From Flavihumibacter fluminis (lineage in GTDB: Bacteria; Bacteroidota; Bacteroidia; Chitinophagales; Chitinophagaceae): a DNA stretch of 64,000 nt. A model generated the notes under the pieces. The model was not told the origin of the DNA, searched no databases, and saw nothing but the letters and a program-made list of their open reading frames with translations. The translations under genes were made by a program, and so were the position numbers. The stretch spans positions 62,001 through 126,000 of the forward strand of contig NZ_JAKEVY010000007.1 in the NCBI RefSeq assembly GCF_021491375.1, in the 5' to 3' direction. Of the stretch, positions 19,487-27,640 are shown one piece after another (the first letter of the stretch is position 1; every line of letters begins with the position of its first letter).

Positions 19487-19942
19487 TTAATCCTGACTGT
19501 TGCGAAGTTTATCGAGCAGGTTGTTTAATTCGTTGGCCTCTTTTTCATTGAGGTTTTTTAGCAGGCTGTCCCATTCGTTTTCATGTTTATCCATTTCAGT
19601 AAGTAACAATTGTCCTTTTTCCGATATGGTAACATCAACGAGCCGGCGGTCGGTGCTGCAAATAACTTTGCTGACCAGTCCTTTTTTTACCAGGCGATCT
19701 ACTATTCTTGAGGTATCGCTCATTTTATCCAGCATCCGCTGCCTGATCTGCAAGGTGCTGAGTGGTTCACCTGCCCCACGCAAAATCCGCAGGATATTAA
19801 ACTGCTGGTTGGTCAGGTCGTACTGGTCCAGGTGTTTACGGGTATTTTCCATCAGCCAGTTATAGGAAAAGATCAGGTTGATCATGGCTTTCTGATGCTC
19901 ATTCCTGAATTTCCGCTGGTTGATGTCTTTGTTAATACTCAT
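19487..19942 (-). CDS. MarR family transcriptional regulator
   Basis: Winged-helix regulator of 151 residues. A helical N-terminus is followed by YDLTNQQFNILRILRGAGEPLSTLQI, the recognition region with DTSRIVDRLVKKGLVSK and the wing CSTDRRLVDVTISEKG, then a C-terminal dimerisation helix. It precedes the GHL10 gene by 14 bases on the same strand and may control it; the effector is unknown. Confidence 0.92.
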   Translation of the reverse strand: MSINKDINQRKFRNEHQKAMINLIFSYNWLMENTRKHLDQYDLTNQQFNILRILRGAGEPLSTLQIRQRMLDKMSDTSRIVDRLVKKGLVSKVICSTDRRLVDVTISEKGQLLLTEMDKHENEWDSLLKNLNEKEANELNNLLDKLRNSQD

Positions 19943-19999
19943 AACAGGTATGTTCAGGTTTAAAATTACTGAAAATGAAATTAAACGAATTGGAGTTAC

Positions 20000-21001
20000 T
20001 CATCCCCAGACGCGTGTTCCCTCTGAGCAGTTGGCGCAAATATCGATATTAGCGCGACTTTTAAGCAGTGCGGATCGGAATTTTTGGTAAGTAGGATCCT
20101 CCCATATTTCTCGAAAACTGGCTTTTTTAAGATCGCCGAGGCGATGTTGTGCATCTTTGTCAAAACAACAGGGTACTACCAACCCGTCCCAGGTTATTAC
20201 CGTTGCATGCCAGGCCCTCCAGCAATGATTCAGCAACTTGTTTTTAAATGCATACTGACCATCCTTGTTTTTCTTATACCTGCTGTATTTCTCTATCGTT
20301 GGAATCAGTTGATTGGGATCGTTTTCATAGTCATATACCTGGGCAGTCTTCAGCCAGATATCATCCACGCCTACTGATTTTGCCAATGCTTTTGCATCCT
20401 CAATCTGGTGTTCATTTGGTTTTACTACGAGGAATTGAAATACAACAAATGGTTTTTGTGAGCCCATTTCTTTTTTGGCCTGTACTATGTTTCGTGCACC
20501 CTGTAGTACTTTTTCCAATTTGCCGCCTATCCTGTATTGCTGATATACTTCCTGGGTGGTCCCATCAATTGAAATGATGAGGCGATCCAGGCCGCTCTCC
20601 ACTGTTTTCCTTGCATTGGTTTCGGTAAGGTAATGTGCATTGGTGGATGTGGCTGTATATATTCCCTTTTCGGATGCATACTTCACCATGTCAAGGAACT
20701 CCGGATTCAGGTAGGGTTCACCCTGGAAATAAAACACCAGGTAAAATAAGTCCTTGTATAATTGATCAATGGTATTGCGGAAAAAATTAGGCTGCAACAT
20801 TCCGGTCGGACGTGTGAAGGCTCTTAGTCCGCTTGGGCATTCCGGACAGCGAAGATTGCAGGAAGTGGTCGGCTCCACGCTAATGGAAATCGGAACTCCC
20901 CATTGTACGGCTTTCCCGCTGTATTTGCTGATATAATAACTGCTGAGCACTTTTGCAGCGTTCCATGCCCTTCGGACACTCATCTTGCGCAGCATATTCA
21001 T
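20000..21001 (-). CDS. radical SAM protein with SPASM domain
   Basis: Radical S-adenosylmethionine enzyme of about 333 residues. The [4Fe-4S]-binding motif is in TTSCNLRCPECPSG (CxxxCxxC), and the C-terminal SPASM part includes VVPCCFDKDA, REIWEDPTYQKFR and a final CANC, giving auxiliary cluster ligands. SPASM proteins modify peptides or act on other substrates; no precursor peptide is evident nearby. The frame is open to 21052, but an exact -7 promoter match at 21030-21037 lies inside that extension, so the ATG at 21001 (MNMLRKMSVRRAWN) is preferred. The GH25 lysozyme gene is divergent. Confidence 0.88.
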   Translation of the reverse strand: MNMLRKMSVRRAWNAAKVLSSYYISKYSGKAVQWGVPISISVEPTTSCNLRCPECPSGLRAFTRPTGMLQPNFFRNTIDQLYKDLFYLVFYFQGEPYLNPEFLDMVKYASEKGIYTATSTNAHYLTETNARKTVESGLDRLIISIDGTTQEVYQQYRIGGKLEKVLQGARNIVQAKKEMGSQKPFVVFQFLVVKPNEHQIEDAKALAKSVGVDDIWLKTAQVYDYENDPNQLIPTIEKYSRYKKNKDGQYAFKNKLLNHCWRAWHATVITWDGLVVPCCFDKDAQHRLGDLKKASFREIWEDPTYQKFRSALLKSRANIDICANCSEGTRVWG

Positions 21002-21029
21002 CGAGTCTCTAAAATGAAACGGCATTGGC

Positions 21030-21037
21030 CAAAGATA
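21030..21037 (-). promoter_or_regulatory. -7 promoter element of the radical SAM gene
   Basis: TATCTTTG on the minus strand matches the Bacteroidota -7 consensus TAnnTTTG. It lies 29 bases before the preferred start at 21001. No clear -33 TTTG is visible at the usual distance. Confidence 0.55.
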
Positions 21038-21099
21038 CAATCCTGGCTTCACACCGCCCCTGCCGGATGCTATCTCCCGGGTGGAGTGAAGTAAATACC

Positions 21100-21107
21100 T
21101 ATTTTTG
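21100..21107 (+). promoter_or_regulatory. -7 promoter element of the GH25 gene
   Basis: TATTTTTG matches TAnnTTTG exactly, six bases upstream of the ATG at 21114. That implies a very short leader. No clear -33 element is visible. Confidence 0.5.
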
Positions 21108-21113
21108 CGCGCG

Positions 21114-21881
21114 ATGGCAAAAAAGAAAAAAGGTCAGGAATCCGGACCTAAATATTTACTGGCAGTGCTTGTTCTGGTACTGGTCGGCTTTTTAGCCTGG
21201 TGGTGGTTCGCTACATCGGAACCTGATTTTGAACATTACGATGATTTTGGAATTGAAATACCAACCAATTTTCAAATTCATGGAATTGATGTGTCCAAAT
21301 ACCAACAGCGCATCAATTGGGAAGCGGTAAAGGCGATGCGGGCAGAAGATGTGAAAATCGGATTTGTCTTCATAAAAGCCACCGAAGGTTTGGGTAATAT
21401 GGACCAGCAATTCCGGCGCAACTGGAAGCATGCCAAAGAAGCCGGTTTGCCAAGAGGAGCGTATCATTTTTTTATTGCACCCAAAAGCGGTGCTGAACAG
21501 GCAGAAAATTTTATTCGTCGCGTGGAACTGGAAAAAGGAGATTTGCCTCCTGTTTTGGATGTTGAACAAACCTATGGGGTTAGCAATTCCAGGCTGAGGT
21601 CGGAAGTGAAAGCCTTTCTCGATCGGCTGGAAGCACATTATGGCGTTAAGCCCATCATTTATACTAATGTTGATTTTTATAATCGGCACTTAAAAGATGA
21701 ATTTGACAGCTACCCGCTCTGGGTGGCACATTATCTTAAAAAAGACCGGCCCCGAATCGCGCGGAACTGGGCCTTTTGGCAATACAGCGAAACCGGAAGG
21801 GTTAGCGGTATCCGAGGGAAAGTGGATTTCAACGTCTTTAACGGAGATTCAACAGATTTTCGCGACCTGCTGATAGAGTAG
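21114..21881 (+). CDS. GH25 family lysozyme, membrane-anchored
   Basis: Predicted peptidoglycan muramidase of 255 residues. A short Lys-rich cytoplasmic start (MAKKKKG) precedes one membrane helix (about 15-35) that probably anchors it. The GH25 domain follows: HGIDVSKYQQRINWEAVK with the conserved DxSxxQ start, FIKATEGLG, YHFFIAP, PPVLDVEQTYG (catalytic Asp/Glu in the D-x-E pattern), PIIYTNVDFYNR, and near the end WAFWQYSETGRVSGIRGKVDFNVF. ATG 21114 is chosen over TTG 21105, which lies inside the promoter element. The small membrane gene at 21903 follows after 21 bases. Confidence 0.92.
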   Translation: MAKKKKGQESGPKYLLAVLVLVLVGFLAWWWFATSEPDFEHYDDFGIEIPTNFQIHGIDVSKYQQRINWEAVKAMRAEDVKIGFVFIKATEGLGNMDQQFRRNWKHAKEAGLPRGAYHFFIAPKSGAEQAENFIRRVELEKGDLPPVLDVEQTYGVSNSRLRSEVKAFLDRLEAHYGVKPIIYTNVDFYNRHLKDEFDSYPLWVAHYLKKDRPRIARNWAFWQYSETGRVSGIRGKVDFNVFNGDSTDFRDLLIE

Positions 21882-21902
21882 TAGCTTTGAAAAAAATCAA
21901 GT

Positions 21903-22130
21903 ATGAGCGGAATGGAACAAGATGCCCGGGACCTGCTGTATAAAACACTGATGACAGTTTCCATAGGAGCACTCTGGATGCTGCTCAACATGACTATTGG
22001 GTTATATGCCGGATGGTTTTTCTTTGATGAAACTCCCAAAGCGGGTAACTATATCTGTTATATTTTCGCCCTCGGTTCTTTTATCTGGATGATCCGTTAC
22101 TTTTATAAAATGTGGTCCTCAAAATCCTGA
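21903..22130 (+). CDS. small two-helix membrane protein
   Basis: 75-residue protein with two predicted membrane helices (about 17-40 and 48-66) and a basic C-terminus (MWSSKS). No family recognised. It follows the GH25 lysozyme gene after 21 bases in the same direction, and its end abuts a CT-rich repeat. Topology resembles small subunits that assist membrane enzymes, but no function can be given. Confidence 0.6.
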   Translation: MSGMEQDARDLLYKTLMTVSIGALWMLLNMTIGLYAGWFFFDETPKAGNYICYIFALGSFIWMIRYFYKMWSSKS

Positions 22131-22224
22131 ACCCTCGTCCCCTTCCCCGGCTCCTCCGTCTCCCGTCTCCTTTGTCTCCCGTCTCCATTCTCCTTCTTCC
22201 ATTCCTCCCTCTTCTCCCGTCTCA
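22131..22224 (-). repeat. GTCTC/CT-rich stop-proximal repeat
   Basis: CT-rich stretch with repeated CCGTCTCC units and the block TTCTTCCATTCCTCC, which recurs at 60560-60580. Read on the minus strand it is GTGAGACGGGAGA..., a degenerate form of the GACGTGAGA repeat, and the stop codon of the 520-residue gene (22222-22224) lies inside it. It sits between two convergent genes. Confidence 0.7.
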
Positions 22225-23784
22225 CATATATTTTCTCTTTCTGCTCTTTCGGTACTTCTCATTTATGATTTCAGCCATTGGCTTTTCATACACTTTGCTT
22301 TCAACCCAGGAAATGATGTCCAGGTAAGCAAATGCCCTGGTTTCAAAACGGTCTTTTTCCAGGTGCTTGATTTTATGCAGGAACTTTTCCAGCTCTGGTT
22401 TCATTTTTCTTGGAGATACGCCAAATGAATGGCGGATAAAACGGAACATTTCTTCTTCCACTACCGTCAGATTTTTCATTTTCGCCATAAAGCGATAGAC
22501 GGATTTAATCAGTGATTCGATGATCTCATCATTTCCCAGCTCATAATGAGCAAGCATGTGCATCAGTCGGGCATAACTTTGCAGATCTATCCGCAGATCC
22601 GCTGATGTGTCATTGATGATCTTCTGCAGGAAATCAATACTGGTATTGTAATCTCCACTTCCGAAATACAAGGTCGCCAGTTTATAATTGAAAACCACAA
22701 TCCGGTGCGGGTCAACATAGAGCGCATACTCATCCAGGTTAGTTAATACCCTGTCTACCATTTTGAGTCCTTCCTTAAAGGTTCCTGTCATCAGGTGCCA
22801 GTTTAACCTGGCACTATTGATGTAGATGCTGGTATGGATCCTGAAATTATCGTGTTGGAGTGCAATCGGCGTGTGTGAAAAAGCCTCAAACTCTTCCAGC
22901 ACTTTTTCAAACAATTGATAATTCCGAAGGTCAAAATGGGCATTCAAAAGGTTGTGCATTCCCTTGATGTAGTGACCTAATTCCACCTTTTTCATGACCT
23001 CATTTTCATCAAAGAGATCTACCCATTTCTGGGCATACCGGTAATACATCAGGAAATCCTGCCGGATAAACGCATACCAGGTGTAACTCTGGTACAGATA
23101 GAGTCGTTCGTAAAAATCCGTCAGCTGAAATGCATCTTCCGGCAATTGCTCTTTAAAAAACTGCCGGATGCCTGCTTCATCTTTTTCATTGCGGGCATGA
23201 CCATGTTTGGTGTACCAGCCATATAATCTCAACGCCAGGTTGGAAAGCCGTGTTACACGATCTATATGTCCACTTATCTCCAATGCTTCCTGGGTTAGCT
23301 TTTCTGTTTTTTCCTGGATGCTTCGGGTAATATGCAGGGTTTCAATTTTCTTCTCAAGTGAAATCACCTGTGCCAGGTAGTTAAATTTGCCATTGGCTTT
23401 AGCGATCTCCCTTGCTCTTTCCAGAATTTTAAGCGCCTGGTGCTTCAAACCTTTATTGTAAAGTATCCTGGCATTATCAAGTTGTTCAGACAATTGAAGT
23501 TCCAGGGTGTCTGTGCTTTTGAGATCCCGTAAGCTGGCCAGTACCTGCTTGTATAAATGGGTTTTAATATTGTTTAGCTGTGGTTTCTGGATGGACGGCA
23601 GTTTTTTCAACAATATCCGTTCATCATACTCTGCTAGTTTATCCAATGCGTCAAATAATTCAACAATTTTAAGGTCCTCTTTCGCCGAACTCCGCTTGAT
23701 ATAAAGCTTGAAATGCCTTTTTTCTGCCTTGTGAAGTGATTTTATGAGTTGAAAAAGAGAGTCGGTAGATCGGTTGGACATCAT
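22222..23784 (-). CDS. helical-repeat protein of unknown function
   Basis: 520-residue soluble protein, all-helical in character, with TPR-like periodicity (for example NARILYNKGLKHQALKILER and later pairs of aromatic-rich helices), no signal peptide and a very basic C-terminus (KYRKSRKRKYM). The start reads MMSNRSTDSLFQLIKSLHK, followed by KAEKRHFKLYIKR. I do not recognise a named family; similar conserved proteins exist in Bacteroidota. The gene has a strong -7 promoter match 44 bases upstream and a candidate small RNA on the other strand beyond it. Confidence 0.8.
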   Translation of the reverse strand: MMSNRSTDSLFQLIKSLHKAEKRHFKLYIKRSSAKEDLKIVELFDALDKLAEYDERILLKKLPSIQKPQLNNIKTHLYKQVLASLRDLKSTDTLELQLSEQLDNARILYNKGLKHQALKILERAREIAKANGKFNYLAQVISLEKKIETLHITRSIQEKTEKLTQEALEISGHIDRVTRLSNLALRLYGWYTKHGHARNEKDEAGIRQFFKEQLPEDAFQLTDFYERLYLYQSYTWYAFIRQDFLMYYRYAQKWVDLFDENEVMKKVELGHYIKGMHNLLNAHFDLRNYQLFEKVLEEFEAFSHTPIALQHDNFRIHTSIYINSARLNWHLMTGTFKEGLKMVDRVLTNLDEYALYVDPHRIVVFNYKLATLYFGSGDYNTSIDFLQKIINDTSADLRIDLQSYARLMHMLAHYELGNDEIIESLIKSVYRFMAKMKNLTVVEEEMFRFIRHSFGVSPRKMKPELEKFLHKIKHLEKDRFETRAFAYLDIISWVESKVYEKPMAEIINEKYRKSRKRKYM

Positions 23785-23827
23785 TAACTTATTTTCTGCA
23801 AATCCTTGCTGGATAAGGGTTTAACTG

Positions 23828-23835
23828 CAAAAATA
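23828..23835 (-). promoter_or_regulatory. -7 promoter element of the helical-repeat gene
   Basis: TATTTTTG on the minus strand matches TAnnTTTG exactly. A TTTG (complement of 23861-23864) lies 25 bases further upstream, a little more than the usual -33 spacing. The start codon is 43 bases downstream. Confidence 0.55.
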
Positions 23836-23975
23836 TCCTTTTTGGAGTAATAAACCGGTTCAAATTTTGATTTTCGGGAAGAAAATTCCCGGGCTACTTT
23901 TACATCATCAAACGGGAAATCAGAAAACGGCCCGGCCTTACATCGGAACGCAAATTAGAAGCAAACGGTGAAAAA

Positions 23976-24121
23976 ATATGGCAGGCAATCGTTAGAAGCA
24001 AAGCATCGTAGAGGCCGTAATCCCGAATCCTGAAAAGGAACAAAGACAAGATTCGAAGATTTTTTTATATGGCAAGCAATCGTTAGAGGTCGACTGTGTC
24101 TACAGTGGACCTTCTTTTTTT
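23976..24121 (+). ncRNA. candidate small RNA with duplicated motif
   Basis: The motif GGCARGCAATCGTTAGA, preceded by ATAT, occurs at 23976-23996 and again at 24067-24087, 91 bases apart. The first copy is followed by a CGAATC/GATTCG stem (24024-24055) and a run of seven T's; the second by an 11-bp stem with one mismatch (24087-24112) and TTCTTTTTTT. Each copy therefore looks like a short unit ending in its own terminator. Upstream, CGGCC near 23930 can pair with GGCCG near 24013. No known riboswitch signature is visible. Function and strand are inferred from the T-runs. Confidence 0.45.
24087..24121 (+). terminator. intrinsic terminator of the candidate small RNA
   Basis: Stem AGGTCGACTGT with ACAGTGGACCT (one central G-G mismatch), loop GTCT, then TCTTTTTTT. 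No gene on the plus strand ends nearby, so it must end a non-coding transcript or act as an attenuator before the metalloprotease gene. Confidence 0.75.
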
Positions 24122-24298
24122 AATGGCGACGTGAAAATAGGGGTCTCCAATCACATAACAAAGAAATTGGTTAAAATTTTTTAACAATTAGGTAATTTAT
24201 CCTTCCCTGTTGCCATTTATCATTTGTAGTTCTGATTTATGTAAAATTCTTTTCCCAACCGGTTTTATTGAGGCATATTGAGATTCTAAATAGAATTC

Positions 24299-26938
24299 AT
24301 GAGAAAAATTGCCTTTTTGATTCCGGCTGCGCTTTTATTGGCCACCGGATCATTTGCACAAAAAAAAGGGAAAAAGGATGCTCCTCCTCCCGCAGCTGAT
24401 ACCGCAAAAAAAGCACCTCCCGCACCACCGGCAAAACCTACTGTAAAGGATAAAACCAAATCAAGCAAAAAGCATGAAGGGTTGTTCACACTTTACCAGG
24501 ATACTGTTACGGGTTCGGTGCAACTGTATATCCGCAAAGATCAATTAGGAAAAGAATATCTCTATCAGAGTTTCTCAATGGGCGGACCAACAGCTTTATT
24601 CCTGCATCAGAATATGATTCGTGCTACCTTCCCATTCAAGGTTGAAAAATCGTTCGATAAGCTGGAGTTCAAACAAATGAATACCAACTTTTACTACGAT
24701 AAAAACAATGCGGTTAGTCGAGCTGAAAATGTTGACGTTAGTGAAGCCGTTATGTTTGCCGAAAAGGTAGTGATAGAAGACAGCCTTGGCTACCTGATAG
24801 CAGCAGACGGTCTCCTGCTGGGCGATAAACTCGACCCTGTAAAACCTATGATGCCACCCGGATTACCTCCCGGTGCCGTTTTCAACTTGGGCAACCTGAA
24901 TCCCTCCAAATCAAAATATGGACTGGTTCGTTCTTTCCCCAATAATACCGACGTGCTGGTTGAACTTGCTTATGATAATCCTATGCCGTTTAATGGTGGA
25001 GGAAAGGACATAACAGATGCCCGTTATGTGCGCGTGAAAATGCAACATTCCTTTCTGGAACTTCCGAAGAATGATTTTCGCGCACGCCGCGATGATCCCA
25101 GAGTTGGTTATTTTGGATCAGAGGTGGATGACCTGACTTCTCTTTCACCAACTCCCTATAAAGACATCATCAATCGCTGGCACCTGGTAAAAAAAGATCC
25201 GAATGCTGCTCTCAGTGAGCCGGTAGAGCCAATTGTATGGTGGATTGAAAATACTACTCCCGTTGAACTTCGCCCGATTATAAAAGAAGCTGGAGAAAAA
25301 TGGAATGAAGCCTTCGAAGCAGCCGGATTTAAAAATGCGGTTGTTATGAAGATCATGCCGGACAATGCGGATTGGGATCCTGCAGATATCCGTTACAATG
25401 TTATTCGTTGGGTTAGCTCTGCCAATCCTCCTTATGGTGCCATCGGACCCAGCTTTACCAACCCCCGTACTGGTCAGATCCTCGGAGCTGATATCACGGT
25501 AGAATGGAAATCGGGAGCCGGTGCTGTAGTTCAGGATGATTTGTTTAATGGAGGGATGAGTGCCGCAGTAACGCTGCCCTGGGAAAACCCTGAAGCTGCC
25601 ATGAATGCTTCACAGGCTCATGGAAGTTTCCAGGTAAATGGTATGAAACAACACCTGAACTGTTCAATCGCACAGGAACTTAGCCTGCAGTTTCAAACCG
25701 GGATTGCTACCATTGCAACCCTGGATGATGAGGATCGTCAGACTGCAGAGGTAAAAGAACTTCATAAGCAATTCCTGTATTACCTGATCCTGCATGAAAT
25801 GGGGCACACCCTTGGACTGAACCACAATATGAAGGCGAGTCAGATGCTGAGCCCAACTGAAGTGCACGATCTGTCTATTACGCGTAAAATCGGTTTACAA
25901 GGTTCTGTGATGGATTACCCTTCACTCAACGTCAACAGCAATCGTGCGAAACAGGGTGATTATTATACTACTAAAGTTGGCCCATATGATGTTTGGGCTA
26001 TCCAGTATGGTTATACCCCATTCAGTGCGGCTGAAGAAGAAAGAGAACTGAATAAAATTCTTTCCCGTAGCACCGATCCTCAATTGACTTTCGGAAACGA
26101 TGCGGATGATATGAGAGCGCCTGGGAAAGCCATCGATCCCCGTGTTATGGTGAACGATATGAGTAATGATATGGTCGCTTATGCAGAAGATCGCCTCAAA
26201 CTGGTTAACTCCATGATGCCGAAACTGCAAGCCCGTTTTGCCAAGCCGGATCAAAGCTATGCTGAGCTTCGCTCCCGTTACTATCAATTGATGGGCCAGC
26301 GTGCCCAGATGGTAAACGCGGTTAGCCGTTATATCGGTGGTGTTTATGTGGATCGCAGTTTTGCCGGACAAAAGTCAAACGCTAAACCATTTACTCCGGT
26401 TTCTGAAGCCTATCAGAAAAAAGCGATGGCTTTGCTCAATACCTATCTGTTTGCTCCCAATGCTTTTGCTGCAGATGCCAGCCTGTTCCCTTACCTGCAG
26501 ATGCAGCGTCGTGGATTTGGTTTCTTCAATGGTACGGAAGATGTAAAACCCTCCAATACCATTGCGAGCATCCAGCTGAGCACTCTGGCGCATATCCTCC
26601 ATCCGGTAACACTGACCCGTATCAACAACAGTGGTCTTTACGGAAACACTTATAGTGTTGCTGAAGTGTTGGGCGATCTGTCAAAGGCAATTTTCCAGGC
26701 TGATCTGGGTGGCAGCGTGAACCTGTATCGTCAGAACCTGCAGACTGAATTCGTTAAAGGTGCTGCCGCTATTGTAGAAGCAAAAACCGGATATGACAAT
26801 GCCTCCAAGGCAGCAGCTTTACATACATTGAAAAAAGTAAAAGCTATGCTGGCAGGAGCTGCAAGTCCTGATGAGCAAACCCGTGCACACCGAACCAACC
26901 TGGTATTCCTGATCGATAAAGCAATAACTGTTAAGTAA
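24299..26938 (+). CDS. secreted zinc-dependent metalloprotease (DUF5117/DUF4953 type)
   Basis: Exported metalloprotease of 879 residues. The signal peptide (about 1-20, ending SFAQ) is followed by a Lys/Pro/Ala-rich linker. A DUF5118/DUF5117-like N-terminal half (HEGLFTLYQD...) precedes the catalytic domain with HEMGHTLGLNH at 499-509, a full HExxHxxGxxH metzincin zinc site with Glu500 as base. GSVMDYPS shortly after supplies a Met-turn. The C-terminal half is helical. Substrate unknown; related Bacteroidota proteins are large periplasmic or outer-membrane peptidases. It is a single-gene unit, with a strong terminator downstream. Confidence 0.92.
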   Translation: MRKIAFLIPAALLLATGSFAQKKGKKDAPPPAADTAKKAPPAPPAKPTVKDKTKSSKKHEGLFTLYQDTVTGSVQLYIRKDQLGKEYLYQSFSMGGPTALFLHQNMIRATFPFKVEKSFDKLEFKQMNTNFYYDKNNAVSRAENVDVSEAVMFAEKVVIEDSLGYLIAADGLLLGDKLDPVKPMMPPGLPPGAVFNLGNLNPSKSKYGLVRSFPNNTDVLVELAYDNPMPFNGGGKDITDARYVRVKMQHSFLELPKNDFRARRDDPRVGYFGSEVDDLTSLSPTPYKDIINRWHLVKKDPNAALSEPVEPIVWWIENTTPVELRPIIKEAGEKWNEAFEAAGFKNAVVMKIMPDNADWDPADIRYNVIRWVSSANPPYGAIGPSFTNPRTGQILGADITVEWKSGAGAVVQDDLFNGGMSAAVTLPWENPEAAMNASQAHGSFQVNGMKQHLNCSIAQELSLQFQTGIATIATLDDEDRQTAEVKELHKQFLYYLILHEMGHTLGLNHNMKASQMLSPTEVHDLSITRKIGLQGSVMDYPSLNVNSNRAKQGDYYTTKVGPYDVWAIQYGYTPFSAAEEERELNKILSRSTDPQLTFGNDADDMRAPGKAIDPRVMVNDMSNDMVAYAEDRLKLVNSMMPKLQARFAKPDQSYAELRSRYYQLMGQRAQMVNAVSRYIGGVYVDRSFAGQKSNAKPFTPVSEAYQKKAMALLNTYLFAPNAFAADASLFPYLQMQRRGFGFFNGTEDVKPSNTIASIQLSTLAHILHPVTLTRINNSGLYGNTYSVAEVLGDLSKAIFQADLGGSVNLYRQNLQTEFVKGAAAIVEAKTGYDNASKAAALHTLKKVKAMLAGAASPDEQTRAHRTNLVFLIDKAITVK

Positions 26939-26953
26939 GTAGAAACTTTAGAT

Positions 26954-26993
26954 AAAACAAACAACCCCGCCAAAAACGGGGTTGTTTGTTTTT
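26954..26993 (+). terminator. strong intrinsic terminator after the metalloprotease gene
   Basis: 16-bp perfect stem (26954-26969 with 26977-26992) built on AACCCCG/CGGGGTT, seven-base loop, followed by T's. A-rich on the left arm, so it could work in both directions. Confidence 0.92.
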
Positions 26994-27091
26994 GGAAACT
27001 GTTCATTCATCGAAAAAATTGAAAGCAGGGTTCATTTTAAAATACTAAAGGACTGCAGCCCCCGTTATGATCCTTAGTAAAATCCCTGCCC

Positions 27092-27625
27092 ATGAAACGC
27101 ATTATAACAGTGCTGTCCCTGGCCGCATTCGGTTTAGGCGCCTGTGAAAAGGTTGATAAGCTGACCCAGTTTACGGTAACAGATCGTACCGAATTAAAAA
27201 TTGAAGCGGGTGCCGCAACCCTGCTGCCATATGATTTGTATACTCCTCCTGTATATTCTGAGGCAAGTCGCGAACTCACATTCAATAATACCAAAGCAGA
27301 AATGCTGGAGTCAGTTAAACTCCAGGAATTCAGAATGGTGATCACGCAACCTTTTGGAAGAAGCTGGGATTTCTTGAAAGATATTGAAGTGTTTATTGAC
27401 GCAGACCAACTGCCGGAAACCAAAATCGCATTCGAAACAGATATTACTGATCAGATCAATGCAATCCTGCTCCTGAAAACAGCAGATGTTCAATTAACTG
27501 ATTACCTAAAAAAAGGAACCTATATTATCAAGACAAGACTGACTACAGACAAACTAATTACGGATGACCTGGATGTCAGTATAACTACAAAATTTGCAGT
27601 AGATGCGAAAGTCCTGGGTTTATAA
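27092..27625 (+). CDS. lipoprotein of unknown function
   Basis: 177-residue predicted lipoprotein: the N-terminus has a hydrophobic stretch and a lipobox (GLGAC, Cys at about 18). The mature part looks beta-rich (FTVTDRTELKIEAG). No family recognised. Its last codons overlap the convergent TspO-like gene by six bases and form part of the shared terminator hairpin. Confidence 0.7.
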   Translation: MKRIITVLSLAAFGLGACEKVDKLTQFTVTDRTELKIEAGAATLLPYDLYTPPVYSEASRELTFNNTKAEMLESVKLQEFRMVITQPFGRSWDFLKDIEVFIDADQLPETKIAFETDITDQINAILLLKTADVQLTDYLKKGTYIIKTRLTTDKLITDDLDVSITTKFAVDAKVLGL

Positions 27626-27640
27626 CCCGGGACTTTTTTT
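27608..27640 (+). terminator. terminator built into converging gene ends
   Basis: 13-bp stem (AAAGTCCTGGGTT with AACCCGGGACTTT, one T-G pair), loop TAT, then TTTT. It contains the last codons and stop codons of both the lipoprotein gene and the TspO-like gene. The T-run serves the plus-strand gene. Confidence 0.85.

Larger units (their letters stand above)
23785..24298. other. 514-base gene-free region
   Basis: Divergent gap between the helical-repeat gene and the metalloprotease gene. It holds the minus-strand promoter at 23828, a duplicated motif with two terminator-like hairpins (23976-24121), and an AT-rich promoter-like stretch (24122-24298) without an exact TAnnTTTG match. No coding frame is convincing. 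Confidence 0.7.

Noticed and set aside
23785-24298. Known riboswitch or 6S/tmRNA/RNase P RNA
   Set aside because: None of the sequence signatures of TPP, cobalamin, SAM, glycine or c-di-GMP riboswitches, nor those of tmRNA or RNase P RNA, could be seen; only an unnamed duplicated motif remains.
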